The notes below the pieces were generated by a model. It worked only from the letters and a program-made list of their open reading frames with translations, searched no databases and had not been told where the DNA came from. Both the position numbers and the translations under genes were made by a program. A stretch of DNA of 14,847 nt from Bacteroidota bacterium (GTDB lineage: Bacteria > Bacteroidota > Bacteroidia > Flavobacteriales > Weeksellaceae): contig JAEZDQ010000166.1 in assembly GCA_023433225.1 (NCBI GenBank), forward strand, positions 1 to 14,847. Reading direction: 5' to 3'. Shown here piece by piece: positions 1 to 6,917 of this stretch. Numbering within the stretch: the stretch's first letter is position 1; every line of letters begins with the position of its first letter.

Positions 1-83
1 GGCTTGTAGTGCTCGTTTTTGATGTTGTCAAAAGGTGCAGATTCAAATGGTGTATTGAAATGATTTAAAAGAGGGTTGTGCAT
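1..83 (-). CDS. M3-family metallopeptidase (oligopeptidase A / Dcp type), N-terminal fragment
   Basis: Only the first 27 codons lie in the window; the gene runs off the left edge. The start MHNPLLNHFNTPFESAPFD followed by an IKNEHY stretch matches the conserved N-terminus of M3 zinc oligopeptidases, which typically begin with a 'NPLL..F.TPF...PF..I' segment. These are usually cytoplasmic or periplasmic enzymes that degrade short peptides. No signal peptide is visible, which favours the cytoplasm. The catalytic HExxH motif would lie far outside the window and cannot be checked. A TAnnTTTG-type box lies just upstream, and the helicase terminator lies upstream of that, so the gene probably has its own promoter. 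Family assignment rests on N-terminal similarity alone. Confidence 0.65.
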   Translation of the reverse strand, partial: MHNPLLNHFNTPFESAPFDNIKNEHYK

Positions 84-100
84 TTTTTCTAATTAAAGGA

Positions 101-108
101 CAAATTTA
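101..108 (-). promoter_or_regulatory. Probable -7 box of the M3 peptidase promoter
   Basis: On the minus strand this reads TAAATTTG, an exact match to the Bacteroidota -7 consensus TAnnTTTG, 17 bases before the peptidase ATG. A clear TTG-type -33 element at normal spacing is not obvious; a T-rich stretch (123-127) occupies that position. Confidence 0.5.
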
Positions 109-121
109 GCAAAGGCAAACA

Positions 122-153
122 GAAAAACCTCACCGGGTTATCAACCGGCGAGG
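122..153 (-). terminator. Intrinsic terminator of the DEAD-box helicase gene
   Basis: Positions 128-153 form a GC-rich hairpin (CCTC and CCGG paired with CCGG and GAGG, one A/C mismatch, small AT loop). On the minus strand it is followed directly by a run of five T. It lies 23 bases past the helicase stop codon and just before the next gene's promoter, so it separates the two transcripts. Confidence 0.8.
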
Positions 154-176
154 CCATTGAATAAAGGAATATTCAT

Positions 177-1427
177 TTAGCGTTTGTTAAAACGGCTTGG
201 TTTTTTGTTTGAAGTCTTGGGTTCAACGTTTCCTTTGAACCTTCGTTGGGGTCTGGGTTGTTTTTGTTTCGGGGGTGACAATTCAAAGTTCTCCATCGGA
301 TAAGGATTCTGCTCGGCTTGCGGGATCTTCATGCCGATTACCTTTTCAATATCGCGTATATAGGCTTTTTCGTCAATGTCACAAAGGGTGATGGCCACGC
401 CTTCCGTGCCTGCGCGGCCACCTCGGCCGATTCGGTGAACATAGGTTTCCGGAATATTGGGAACTTCAAAATTCACGACATATTTCAACAGGTCAATATC
501 GATTCCACGCGCGGCAATATCAGTTGCGACCAGCATTTGAATCTTTTTGTTTTTGAAATTATTCAAAGCATTTTGACGTGCGTTTTGAGATTTGTTCCCA
601 TGAATCGCGGCGGCTGAAATCCCTAATTTGGTCAAAGCTTTAACCAATTTGTCGGCACCATGTTTGGTACGTGTAAAAACCAATACACTTTCCCGGATTT
701 GGTTTTTGGTTAAATCATGTAAAAGTTTGATTTTATTGTCTTTGTCCACATAATACAGTGTTTGTTGCACGGTTTCCGCCGTCGTGGACTCTGGTGTTAC
801 TTCCACTTTGACCGGTTGGTGTAAAATGGTGTTGGCCAGTTCCTGAATCGGTTTGGGCATGGTTGCCGAAAAGAACAGGTTTTGCCTTTTGGGCGGGAGG
901 ATTTTCAGTAATTTCTTGATGTCATGGATAAAACCCATGTCCAGCATCCGGTCTGCTTCGTCCAGTACAAAGATTTCAATGTCCTTTAAACTGATGATTT
1001 TTTGCTGAACCAAGTCAAGTAAGCGGCCGGGAGTCGCCACCAGAATATCGACACCGTTCCTCAACCTTCCGACTTGCGGGTTTTGATTGACCCCACCGAA
1101 GATGACGGCATGTTTGAGCGGCAAATGCTTCCCGTAATCCGCAAAGCTTTCCTCGATTTGAATGGCCAATTCCCGTGTCGGGGTAACGACTAAGACTTTG
1201 ATGTTTTTATGTGGTGCCGATTTCGAACCGGTCAACAATTGCAATATCGGAAGGGCAAAAGCAGCCGTCTTCCCCGTGCCCGTTTGGGCGCACCCCAAAA
1301 TGTCGCGACCTGCCAAAACCGGTGGAATGGCTTGCTGTTGAATGGGCGTGGGCGTTTCATAGCCGGATTCGTCTATGGCTTTTTGAATAGGGGCGATTAA
1401 ATTTAAATCTTTAAAATTTCTTATCAT
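177..1427 (-). CDS. rhlE: DEAD-box ATP-dependent RNA helicase, RhlE-like
   Basis: This is a 416-residue cytoplasmic helicase that should unwind short RNA duplexes using ATP, in ribosome assembly, RNA turnover or cold adaptation. The motifs occur in order: Q motif around 22-35 (GYETPTPIQ), motif I AQTGTGKT (47-54), Ia PTRELA (83-88), Ib TPGR (132-135), II DEAD (156-159), III SAT (187-189), V around 301-311 (ATDIAARGIDI) and VI HRIGRGGRAG (331-340). The tail after about 380 is rich in Lys, Arg, Pro and Gln, typical of RhlE-type RNA-binding extensions. Motif VI has Gly where many family members have Thr (HRIGRTGR). The ATG at 1427 gives the canonical N-terminus. I saw no clear TAnnTTTG box upstream, so the leader may be long, as is common for cold-induced helicase genes. 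The choice of RhlE over other DEAD-box subfamilies is by overall resemblance. Confidence 0.95.
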   Translation of the reverse strand: MIRNFKDLNLIAPIQKAIDESGYETPTPIQQQAIPPVLAGRDILGCAQTGTGKTAAFALPILQLLTGSKSAPHKNIKVLVVTPTRELAIQIEESFADYGKHLPLKHAVIFGGVNQNPQVGRLRNGVDILVATPGRLLDLVQQKIISLKDIEIFVLDEADRMLDMGFIHDIKKLLKILPPKRQNLFFSATMPKPIQELANTILHQPVKVEVTPESTTAETVQQTLYYVDKDNKIKLLHDLTKNQIRESVLVFTRTKHGADKLVKALTKLGISAAAIHGNKSQNARQNALNNFKNKKIQMLVATDIAARGIDIDLLKYVVNFEVPNIPETYVHRIGRGGRAGTEGVAITLCDIDEKAYIRDIEKVIGMKIPQAEQNPYPMENFELSPPKQKQPRPQRRFKGNVEPKTSNKKPSRFNKR

Positions 1428-1503
1428 TTGTATTTGTTTAATGAGCGGACAAGCAATCTCATCAGACTGACATCCGGGGTTTATAGTTAAATGGGCCGTG
1501 GAA

Positions 1504-1605
1504 GCAAAACCTTTTACATTAATTAGCGTCTTTTTTGATGAAGAGCAGCCCTGCTGATGAAGTGTCCGATAAGGTGAGGTTATCCCAAAGGTTTTGCAGC
1601 TGCAA
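1504..1605. repeat. 11-base inverted repeat with nested hairpins and a 12-base palindrome
   Basis: GCAAAACCTTT (1504-1514) is the exact reverse complement of AAAGGTTTTGC (1587-1597), with 72 bases between. Within the loop are AGCAG-CC-CTGCT and GATAA-N7-TTATC hairpins. The right arm runs into a perfect palindrome TTGCAGCTGCAA (1594-1605). The arrangement could form a structured leader of the helicase mRNA, an operator, or the remains of a small mobile element; the sequence does not decide between these. Confidence 0.5.
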
Positions 1606-1706
1606 TGTTACGATAAAAATTGGTACCATGCAGATAAAATCTCTAATAGATGAAGGTTGGTGGCTAAGATATTCCCCACTGATTTTCAAATCTTCAGATT
1701 ATATGT

Positions 1707-1714
1707 TATCTTTA
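1707..1714 (+). promoter_or_regulatory. Possible -7 box for the Fur-like gene
   Basis: TATCTTTA matches the Bacteroidota consensus TAnnTTTG in all but the last base, 18 bases before the ATG at 1733. No convincing -33 TTG is seen. If real, transcription starts at roughly 1720, which rules out the upstream ATGs and supports the short start. Confidence 0.35.
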
Positions 1715-1732
1715 CCCAAACTTTTGCAGAAG

Positions 1733-2176
1733 ATGATGGACGCCGTTAAACTTAAGAATTATGAAATTGTAAAACAGGTTTTTACAGAATTTTTAGAACA
1801 GCAGGGACACCGCAAAACCCCTGAACGTTATGCAATACTGGAAGAGATTTATTCCACCGACGAGCATTTCGACATTGACCGCTTGTACATCATGATGAAA
1901 GACAAAAAATACCGTGTAAGCCGTGCTACCCTTTACAATACCATTGAACTTTTAATGGCGGCAAAACTGGTTCGCAAACACCAATTCGGTGAACAACAAG
2001 CCCACTACGAAAAATCCTATTTTGCCCGTCAACACGACCACATCATCCTTTCAGATACCGGTGAAGTCATTGAATTTTGCGACCCGAGGATTCAAACCAT
2101 CAAATCCACCATCGAAGAAGTTTTCGGCATCAAGATTGACAGGCATTCCCTCTATTTTTACGGTAGAAGAAATTAA
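1733..2176 (+). CDS. Fur-family transcriptional regulator lacking the structural-zinc CxxC pairs
   Basis: The 147-residue protein has the usual Fur length. A winged-helix DNA-binding half contains HRKTPERYAILEEIY (26-40) and the recognition helix VSRATLYNTIELL (62-74). The C-terminal dimerisation and metal-sensing half has H83, the HDH triad (101-103), E111, E114 and H138. Classical Fur, PerR and Zur carry two CxxC pairs for structural zinc; here the only cysteine is C116 (EFCDPRI), and the usual first pair is replaced by ILSDTGEV. The start was placed at ATG 1733 (or 1736) because this gives the family's N-terminus and follows a promoter-like box; an in-frame ATG at 1535 would add 66 unrelated residues. 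The next gene begins 4 bases after the stop, indicating co-transcription. The metal or signal sensed cannot be read from the sequence. Confidence 0.9.
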   Translation: MMDAVKLKNYEIVKQVFTEFLEQQGHRKTPERYAILEEIYSTDEHFDIDRLYIMMKDKKYRVSRATLYNTIELLMAAKLVRKHQFGEQQAHYEKSYFARQHDHIILSDTGEVIEFCDPRIQTIKSTIEEVFGIKIDRHSLYFYGRRN

Positions 2177-2180
2177 TTAG

Positions 2181-3908
2181 ATGAAGTTTCTGCAAATTCT
2201 ATGTTTTCTCTTAATGGGCAATTGGTTGTTGGGTCAAAACCCGCCAAACCCACCTATTAAAAAAATAAAACATTTGCATTCCGACGTCATGAAACGGACT
2301 CCCCTGAAGTTCGAAGGAAACCATTTTGCTTACGGGAATGTGATTTTTGAACACGATGGAACCAAACTCTACAGCGATTCCGCTGTTTATTACCAAGACA
2401 CCAACTTCTTCCGTGCCTGGTCAAGGGTGCGCATCATCAACGACACCGTCTCCATGGCTTCCGACAGTTTGGAATACGATGGCAATACAAGGGTAGCCAA
2501 AGGTTTTGACAATGTACATTTAAAAGACACCAAATCCGATTTGTATGCGGATTATGTAGAATACAACCGCCTGACCGATGTGGCGGTGGCCTCCGGGAAT
2601 GTAGTAATGATTGACCCCAACCAAAGGATTGAAACGCCCCACATGGTCTATGACCGCAAAACCGGAATTGCCCGAACCGATGCCGGAGCCATCATCCGCG
2701 GGAATGACGGAACCGTGACCCATACCCAAACCTTGGTGTACAACGCCAATTCAAAAGAGATTAGTTTTGACCGGAATGTCACCATTGAAACACCGGATTA
2801 CCGAATCGTTTCCGATAGGATGATTATGAACCAAGCGACGGATGTGACAGAATTCTTGGGTTACAGCCGCGTCTCAGATCGGAAAGACCCGACCAATTAC
2901 ATATTGATGCCCAACGGCGGAGGGATATTTAACAAGCGTACCGGAGAAGCCTTCCTGAAAAAACGCTCCACGGTTTATCGGCAGGGGAAGGAATTACATG
3001 GAGATGAAATGTATTTCAACGATAAAACCGGTTACGGGTGGGCCAAAGGAGATGTATTGATCGACGATCCGGAAGAGAAGCGATTCATTCGGGGTGAATG
3101 GGGCGAAGCCTTCCGTGAACTGGATTCTGCTTACGTGACCGGAAATGCCTATGCGGTCAAAGCCTTTTCGGTAGATTCATTGTATTTCCATGCCGATACA
3201 ATCATGGCGGTTCAACGAAAAGATTCCACCAAACTGATTAGGGGATACTTCAACGCACGGTTTTACAAAAGCAACGCGAACGGAAAAGCAGATTCCATCG
3301 CTTATAACGAAACTTTAGGCATCATGAAGTTTTTCCGTGACCCCATCATGTGGTCCGGCGGACAGCAAATCACGGGAGATACCATCTATGCCTACAACAA
3401 TGTCATCAAGGAAGTCATGGATTCCGTCAGGGTTTGGAACAATGCTTTCGCCATAGCACAAGTGGATTCGCTATCCGATAAAGATTTTAACCAAGTGAAA
3501 GGCAAGTTCATGATGGGACTCTTTCTGGACAATAAACTCGATTGGATTGAAGTCCATGAAAATGCGCAATCCGTTACATTTGTCGATGAAGAAGAAGACC
3601 CCGAAAACAACAAACCCAAAGAACGCATCGGCATCAACCTCTCGGACTGTGGAATCATCGAAGCCGACATCAACGGCAGCGATGTCGAAGTGCTTTCTTG
3701 CCGCATCCAGGCCACTTCCAAGCTATATCCGGAATCGAAACTCCCCGATAAATCCCGTTATTTGAAAGACTTCAAATGGCGCGGCGATGAACAGCTCAAA
3801 CGCTGGCAAGACATCTTTGATGATCCGCCCGCTCATTTGGAACTGCAACCGGATGAATCGGTCATAGAACCCAATCTGCCCGATGAATCAAATAAAATTG
3901 ATGAATAA
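2181..3908 (+). CDS. OstA/LptA-like envelope protein (probable LPS transport component)
   Basis: This 575-residue exported protein starts with a signal peptide (MKFLQILCFLLMGNWLLGQ), probably cleaved at about residue 18. From about residue 30 it consists of repeating beta-strand units such as 'AYGNVIFEHDGTKLYSDSA' and 'LYADYVEYNRLTDVAVASG', the OstA (LptA / LptD N-terminal) pattern. Two such blocks appear, about 30-240 and 260-430. In LPS transport, proteins of this fold form the periplasmic bridge carrying LPS to the outer membrane. This is much longer than proteobacterial LptA (about 185 residues) but fits the large Bacteroidota OstA-like proteins. An acidic stretch (EEEDPENN, about 470-480) precedes a C-terminal region rich in charged residues, and there is no LptD-like barrel. 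It follows the Fur-like gene by 4 bases. An LPS transport role is inferred from the family. Confidence 0.88.
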   Translation: MKFLQILCFLLMGNWLLGQNPPNPPIKKIKHLHSDVMKRTPLKFEGNHFAYGNVIFEHDGTKLYSDSAVYYQDTNFFRAWSRVRIINDTVSMASDSLEYDGNTRVAKGFDNVHLKDTKSDLYADYVEYNRLTDVAVASGNVVMIDPNQRIETPHMVYDRKTGIARTDAGAIIRGNDGTVTHTQTLVYNANSKEISFDRNVTIETPDYRIVSDRMIMNQATDVTEFLGYSRVSDRKDPTNYILMPNGGGIFNKRTGEAFLKKRSTVYRQGKELHGDEMYFNDKTGYGWAKGDVLIDDPEEKRFIRGEWGEAFRELDSAYVTGNAYAVKAFSVDSLYFHADTIMAVQRKDSTKLIRGYFNARFYKSNANGKADSIAYNETLGIMKFFRDPIMWSGGQQITGDTIYAYNNVIKEVMDSVRVWNNAFAIAQVDSLSDKDFNQVKGKFMMGLFLDNKLDWIEVHENAQSVTFVDEEEDPENNKPKERIGINLSDCGIIEADINGSDVEVLSCRIQATSKLYPESKLPDKSRYLKDFKWRGDEQLKRWQDIFDDPPAHLELQPDESVIEPNLPDESNKIDE

Positions 3909-3930
3909 TCCGTTTAGATTTTTAAATTTA
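3898..3930 (+). promoter_or_regulatory. Possible internal promoter for the lipoprotein-aminotransferase genes
   Basis: TTG at 3898-3900 and TAAATTTA at 3923-3930 are 22 bases apart, within the spacing seen for Bacteroidota -33/-7 promoters; the -7 box misses the final G. It overlaps the end of the OstA-like gene and lies 41 bases before the lipoprotein ATG at 3972. Confidence 0.35.
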
Positions 3931-3971
3931 CACTTGTGAAACATTGGATGACCCCTTTAGAAAACTTGAAT

Positions 3972-4640
3972 ATGAAAAAACTGAATTACATACTGCTCCC
4001 GGTTCTCTTTCTGATGACGAGCTGTTATATCTATAAACCCTATTCAGCAACAGAAGAAATAGAAGCACCCGCTCGTTCAGAGAACCCCGCCACCCGGTCC
4101 AAATCATTGAGAGGCGACGATAAGGAAGTAAGCAATACCTCCATGAGACAGAAAAATGAAAAAGAGGCCCACAAAGGGATGACACCCGAAGAGGAGACCC
4201 TATTGAAACAAAAAGAACTGGAAAAACAGTCCGAAGAGCAAGCCCAGATTGAAAAGCAAAAAGAAGAAAAGCAAGAAACCAACTCATTTACTTCCGCGGA
4301 CGGAACTGTGAAGAATACAACGGTCACCGACAAAGGTAAACCCAAAACCACGCCCGCCAGAGAATCCGGCGAAGTGGATCTCAAATCAAAACTCAAACCC
4401 AATCGTTTCTATAAAGTGACGGTTTTCGACAAAAAATATAAAATCCAAGTCGATAAATGGGAGGGAGACACATTGGTTTCCCACAAAATCCGCAAACCCG
4501 AGAAACAATACAAATTCCACCTGAATGACATCGATGAAGAAGCCTTGTTGGAAAGAAGGTTTTCCAAGCCTTTTTCCGATTTATTGACGGTAGGTGCCTA
4601 TGCAGTCGGCGGTGCTGCGGTTTTATTGTTGGTCTTATAA
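3972..4640 (+). CDS. Predicted lipoprotein with charged linker and C-terminal hydrophobic helix
   Basis: I do not recognise a named family. The 222-residue protein starts with a lipoprotein signal peptide (MKKLNYILLPVLFLMTSC), acylated at Cys18. The residues after Cys18 (YIYKPYS) are not acidic, unlike the surface-export signals elsewhere in the window. Residues about 40-115 are a hydrophilic Glu/Lys/Gln-rich segment, probably coiled coil or disordered. A compact domain follows from about 140 (KPNRFYKVTVFDKKYKIQVD), which looks like a small beta fold. The last 20 residues (LLTVGAYAVGGAAVLLLVL) are a hydrophobic helix at the very C-terminus. The ATG at 3972 was chosen because an upstream in-frame GTG at 3936 would bury the signal peptide and sits at the predicted transcription start. 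Its stop is one base from the aminotransferase ATG, implying translational coupling. Confidence 0.85.
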   Translation: MKKLNYILLPVLFLMTSCYIYKPYSATEEIEAPARSENPATRSKSLRGDDKEVSNTSMRQKNEKEAHKGMTPEEETLLKQKELEKQSEEQAQIEKQKEEKQETNSFTSADGTVKNTTVTDKGKPKTTPARESGEVDLKSKLKPNRFYKVTVFDKKYKIQVDKWEGDTLVSHKIRKPEKQYKFHLNDIDEEALLERRFSKPFSDLLTVGAYAVGGAAVLLLVL

Positions 4641-4641
4641 A

Positions 4642-5832
4642 ATGAATCCCGGCCGTCTCCAGAAAGATTTCTTCCGGTTCCAGGCCCAGACCACGCAGTT
4701 TGCTTCGGGGTTTGAGGTGGACTACGCCCGGGGGACCTACATCTACGGCAAAAACGGGAAAGCCTATCTGGACTTTGCCGCCGGCGTATCCGTCAACACA
4801 TTGGGGCATTCCCATCCCAAGGTCATTCAAGCCATCACCGAACAAGCGAGCCGCCATTTACACGTCATGGTCTATGGTGAATACGCACAGGAACAACCCG
4901 TGATGCTTTGCAAACGGCTGGCCGAAGCCCTCCCGGAACCTTTGGACACCACCTATCTGGTCAATTCGGGAACCGAGGCCATTGAAGCGGCTATGAAACT
5001 GGCTAAACGCTACACCGGCCGCGAAGAAATCATTGCCTGTCACGATGCCTACCACGGCAACACCCATGGATCGCTAAGTTTGGCGGGGAGGGAAGAGAAA
5101 AAGCGTCCTTTTCGACCGCTATTGCCGATGGTTGGATTCATCCGGTTCAATTCAGAAGAAGATTTAAATAAAATTACTCCCAAAACGGCGGCTGTCATTG
5201 TTGAAACCATTCAGGGCGCATCCGGGTTCAAATTACCACAGGATGATTACCTCAAAAAACTGAAGAACCGTTGCGCAGAAACCGGTGCTTTATTGGTATT
5301 GGATGAAATCCAGCCGGGTTTCGGGCGTACCGGGAAGCTCTTTGCGTTTGAGCATTATGAAATAGTGCCTGACATTCTGGTCATGGGTAAAGGAATGGCG
5401 AGCGGAATGCCCATCGGTGCATTTACGGCGAGTGCATCCATCATGGGTTCGTTGTCACATAACCCCAATTTAGGGCACATCACTACTTTTGGCGGCAACC
5501 CCGTGGTGGCCGCGGCGGCATTGGCGACGCTGGACGAGCTCCTCGAATCTGATTTGATGGGAGAAATTGACCGGAAAGAACAGCTTTTCCGTGAATTATT
5601 AATCCACCCGAAAATAAAAAGCATCGCCGGGCGCGGGTTGATGCTGGCACCCGAACTGGAATCGCCGGAATATGCCCTAAAGGTTGCTGCCAAGTGCATG
5701 GACAAAGGCCTGATCCTTTTCTGGCTCATGTACAGCATCCAACATTTGCGGATCACGCCGCCGTTGACGATTTCAGAATCGGAAATCCGGGAAGGATGTG
5801 AAATCATTTTAAGCGTACTGAACGAAATTTAA
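4642..5832 (+). CDS. Class-III PLP-dependent aminotransferase (acetylornithine / 4-aminobutyrate type)
   Basis: This 396-residue cytoplasmic enzyme is of normal length for fold-type I class-III aminotransferases, which move an amino group from omega-amino donors to an oxo acid. Visible landmarks are NSGTEA (108-113) for cofactor phosphate binding, AYHGNTHG (136-143) with the ring-stacking aromatic, LDEIQPGFGRTG (220-231) with Asp221 contacting the PLP nitrogen, Lys250 in VMGKGMASG as the Schiff-base lysine, and TTFGGNPV before the C-terminal domain. All catalytic residues seem intact. An in-frame ATG at 4594 would add 16 unrelated residues overlapping the lipoprotein gene; ATG 4642, one base past the lipoprotein stop, is preferred. 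The substrate cannot be told from sequence, and no arginine or lysine biosynthesis genes are nearby. Confidence 0.93.
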   Translation: MNPGRLQKDFFRFQAQTTQFASGFEVDYARGTYIYGKNGKAYLDFAAGVSVNTLGHSHPKVIQAITEQASRHLHVMVYGEYAQEQPVMLCKRLAEALPEPLDTTYLVNSGTEAIEAAMKLAKRYTGREEIIACHDAYHGNTHGSLSLAGREEKKRPFRPLLPMVGFIRFNSEEDLNKITPKTAAVIVETIQGASGFKLPQDDYLKKLKNRCAETGALLVLDEIQPGFGRTGKLFAFEHYEIVPDILVMGKGMASGMPIGAFTASASIMGSLSHNPNLGHITTFGGNPVVAAAALATLDELLESDLMGEIDRKEQLFRELLIHPKIKSIAGRGLMLAPELESPEYALKVAAKCMDKGLILFWLMYSIQHLRITPPLTISESEIREGCEIILSVLNEI

Positions 5833-5851
5833 ATTCAAATCAAAGCATGTT

Positions 5852-6382
5852 ATGGAAACATTGTCCCAACGAATAGACCAGAACATAGCCCGGGTAGCGG
5901 ATTTCCCGCAGCCCGGCATTCAATACAAAGACATCACCACCCTGTTCCAAAATCCTGCGCTCTGCGCGGAAATCACGGAGGCGTTCGCAGCCTATAGCCG
6001 GGGTAAAGTAGATGTGGTCTGCGGCATTGAGAGCCGCGGATTCCTGTTCGGGATTCAAATTGCCCAAAAACTAAACATTCCTTTTGTATTAATCAGAAAG
6101 CAGGGAAAACTCCCGCCGCCCACCATCGCCCAGTCCTATGATTTGGAATACGGCCGGGCGACCATTGAAGTCCAGCCGCAATACATCACCAAAGGAAACC
6201 GCGTCCTGGTTCATGACGATGTGCTGGCAACCGGCGGAACCGCCGAAGCGACCGCCCTGCTGTTGGAGAAATGCGGCGCAACCGTCGCCCAGTTCAGCTT
6301 CATTGCCGAACTGGAGTTCCTGAACGGTAGAAATAAACTGATGAACTTTACCCAAGAGATACAAAGTTTGGTGAGGTATTGA
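5852..6382 (+). CDS. apt: Adenine phosphoribosyltransferase
   Basis: This 176-residue purine salvage enzyme converts adenine and PRPP to AMP and pyrophosphate in the cytoplasm. The N-terminus (DFPQPGIQYKDITTLF) is the Apt signature. GIESRGF (58-64) is the conserved pyrophosphate loop, IRKQGKLP (81-88) the flexible catalytic loop, and VLVHDDVLATGGTAEA (118-133) the PRPP-binding motif. Length matches the family (170-180). It follows the aminotransferase by 19 bases on the same strand and may be the last gene of that transcript. It ends only 6 bases from the stop of the convergent gene, with no strong terminator between, so the two transcripts probably overlap at their 3' ends. Confidence 0.97.
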   Translation: METLSQRIDQNIARVADFPQPGIQYKDITTLFQNPALCAEITEAFAAYSRGKVDVVCGIESRGFLFGIQIAQKLNIPFVLIRKQGKLPPPTIAQSYDLEYGRATIEVQPQYITKGNRVLVHDDVLATGGTAEATALLLEKCGATVAQFSFIAELEFLNGRNKLMNFTQEIQSLVRY

Positions 6383-6388
6383 TCAAAA

Positions 6389-6917
6389 TTATTTTGCTAA
6401 ATTTAATTCTTCAGCTAATAATTTGTTCGTTGTTACTGTATCATAATCTTCAGTAAGAACATTTCTTAAACTGTCAATTCTTCTCCAAGCTCTATTATTA
6501 ATGCCTTCCGAAATTTTTGTGTGCATCTCTTGAGTCCACACTTTGGTGTTATTTATCTTTAATTCTTTTTTCTTTTTCAATGCTTCAATTTGAAAAATAG
6601 TTAATGCAGAATTGGCTAAGTGCAAATTCTTAATCAATAATTCAATCTCGATATTTTTTGGAATAGAACTTTTCTTTTTATTTAAATAAGTTTTGAATTC
6701 AAAATTAGATGAACCTTTGTCTATCTTAGTTGCTCCACCGATATCAAAAAAGAAGTCTGAACCTTCCATTGAAAAATGTTCTTTTCTTATTTTATGTGTT
6801 TCACCATAAAAATAATAGTTATTGGAATTTTTAATACTATCATAGGTTTTTATGTCTATCGTTATTTGTGCAAGAACAGATTAAGAGCAAAGAAATAAGA
6901 ATTTGAATTTTTCTCAT
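6389..6917 (-). pseudogene. AT-rich exported protein with a one-base frame disruption near its signal peptide
   Basis: I recognise no family. The ATG at 6917, three bases past the GNAT-like stop, opens MRKIQILISLLLICSC, a lipoprotein signal, but this frame stops at 6842-6840 after 25 residues. The main frame is open from 6880 down to 6389 and continues sensibly as KTYDSIKNSNNYYFYGE and on through an ATG at 6769. Removing one base joins the two into about 175 residues. One candidate is the A5 run (T run on the plus strand, 6847-6851), giving a lipoprotein acylated at Cys16. The other is TTAA at 6884-6881, giving SLLLSVLAQ, a cleaved signal peptide. Besides a true pseudogene, a sequencing error or ribosomal frameshifting is possible. 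Translation from ATG 6769 would give 126 residues without export signal. The body is rich in Lys, Asn and Ile, about 25% G+C against 45-55% in the flanking genes. Confidence 0.65.

Larger units (their letters stand above)
1428..1732. other. Divergent intergenic region between the helicase and the Fur-like gene
   Basis: This 305-base stretch separates two divergently transcribed genes. The plus frame of the Fur-like gene stays open back to an ATG at 1535, but the 66 extra codons resemble nothing in the Fur family, and a promoter-like box lies inside them at 1707-1714. The region therefore appears non-coding. It holds an 11-base inverted repeat with smaller hairpins inside it (listed separately) and must contain the promoter and leader of the helicase, whose -7 box I could not identify. 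Confidence 0.6.

Noticed and set aside
1535..1732. 66-codon N-terminal extension of the Fur-like protein
   Set aside because: The extension matches nothing in the family, and a promoter-like box lies inside it; the ATG at 1733 gives the normal Fur length.
3936..3971. GTG start adding 12 residues to the lipoprotein
   Set aside because: It would place extra residues before the signal peptide and coincides with the predicted transcription start region.
4594..4641. Upstream ATG for the aminotransferase overlapping the lipoprotein gene
   Set aside because: The 16 added residues are out-of-frame lipoprotein sequence; ATG 4642 is one base past the lipoprotein stop and gives the family N-terminus.
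4393..4857. 154-codon open frame on the minus strand
   Set aside because: It is antisense across two well-supported genes and their junction, with no recognisable motif.
6384..6396. 13-base palindrome CAAAATTATTTTG at the apt / disrupted-gene junction
   Set aside because: It is purely A/T in the stem apart from the ends and too weak to be a convincing terminator.
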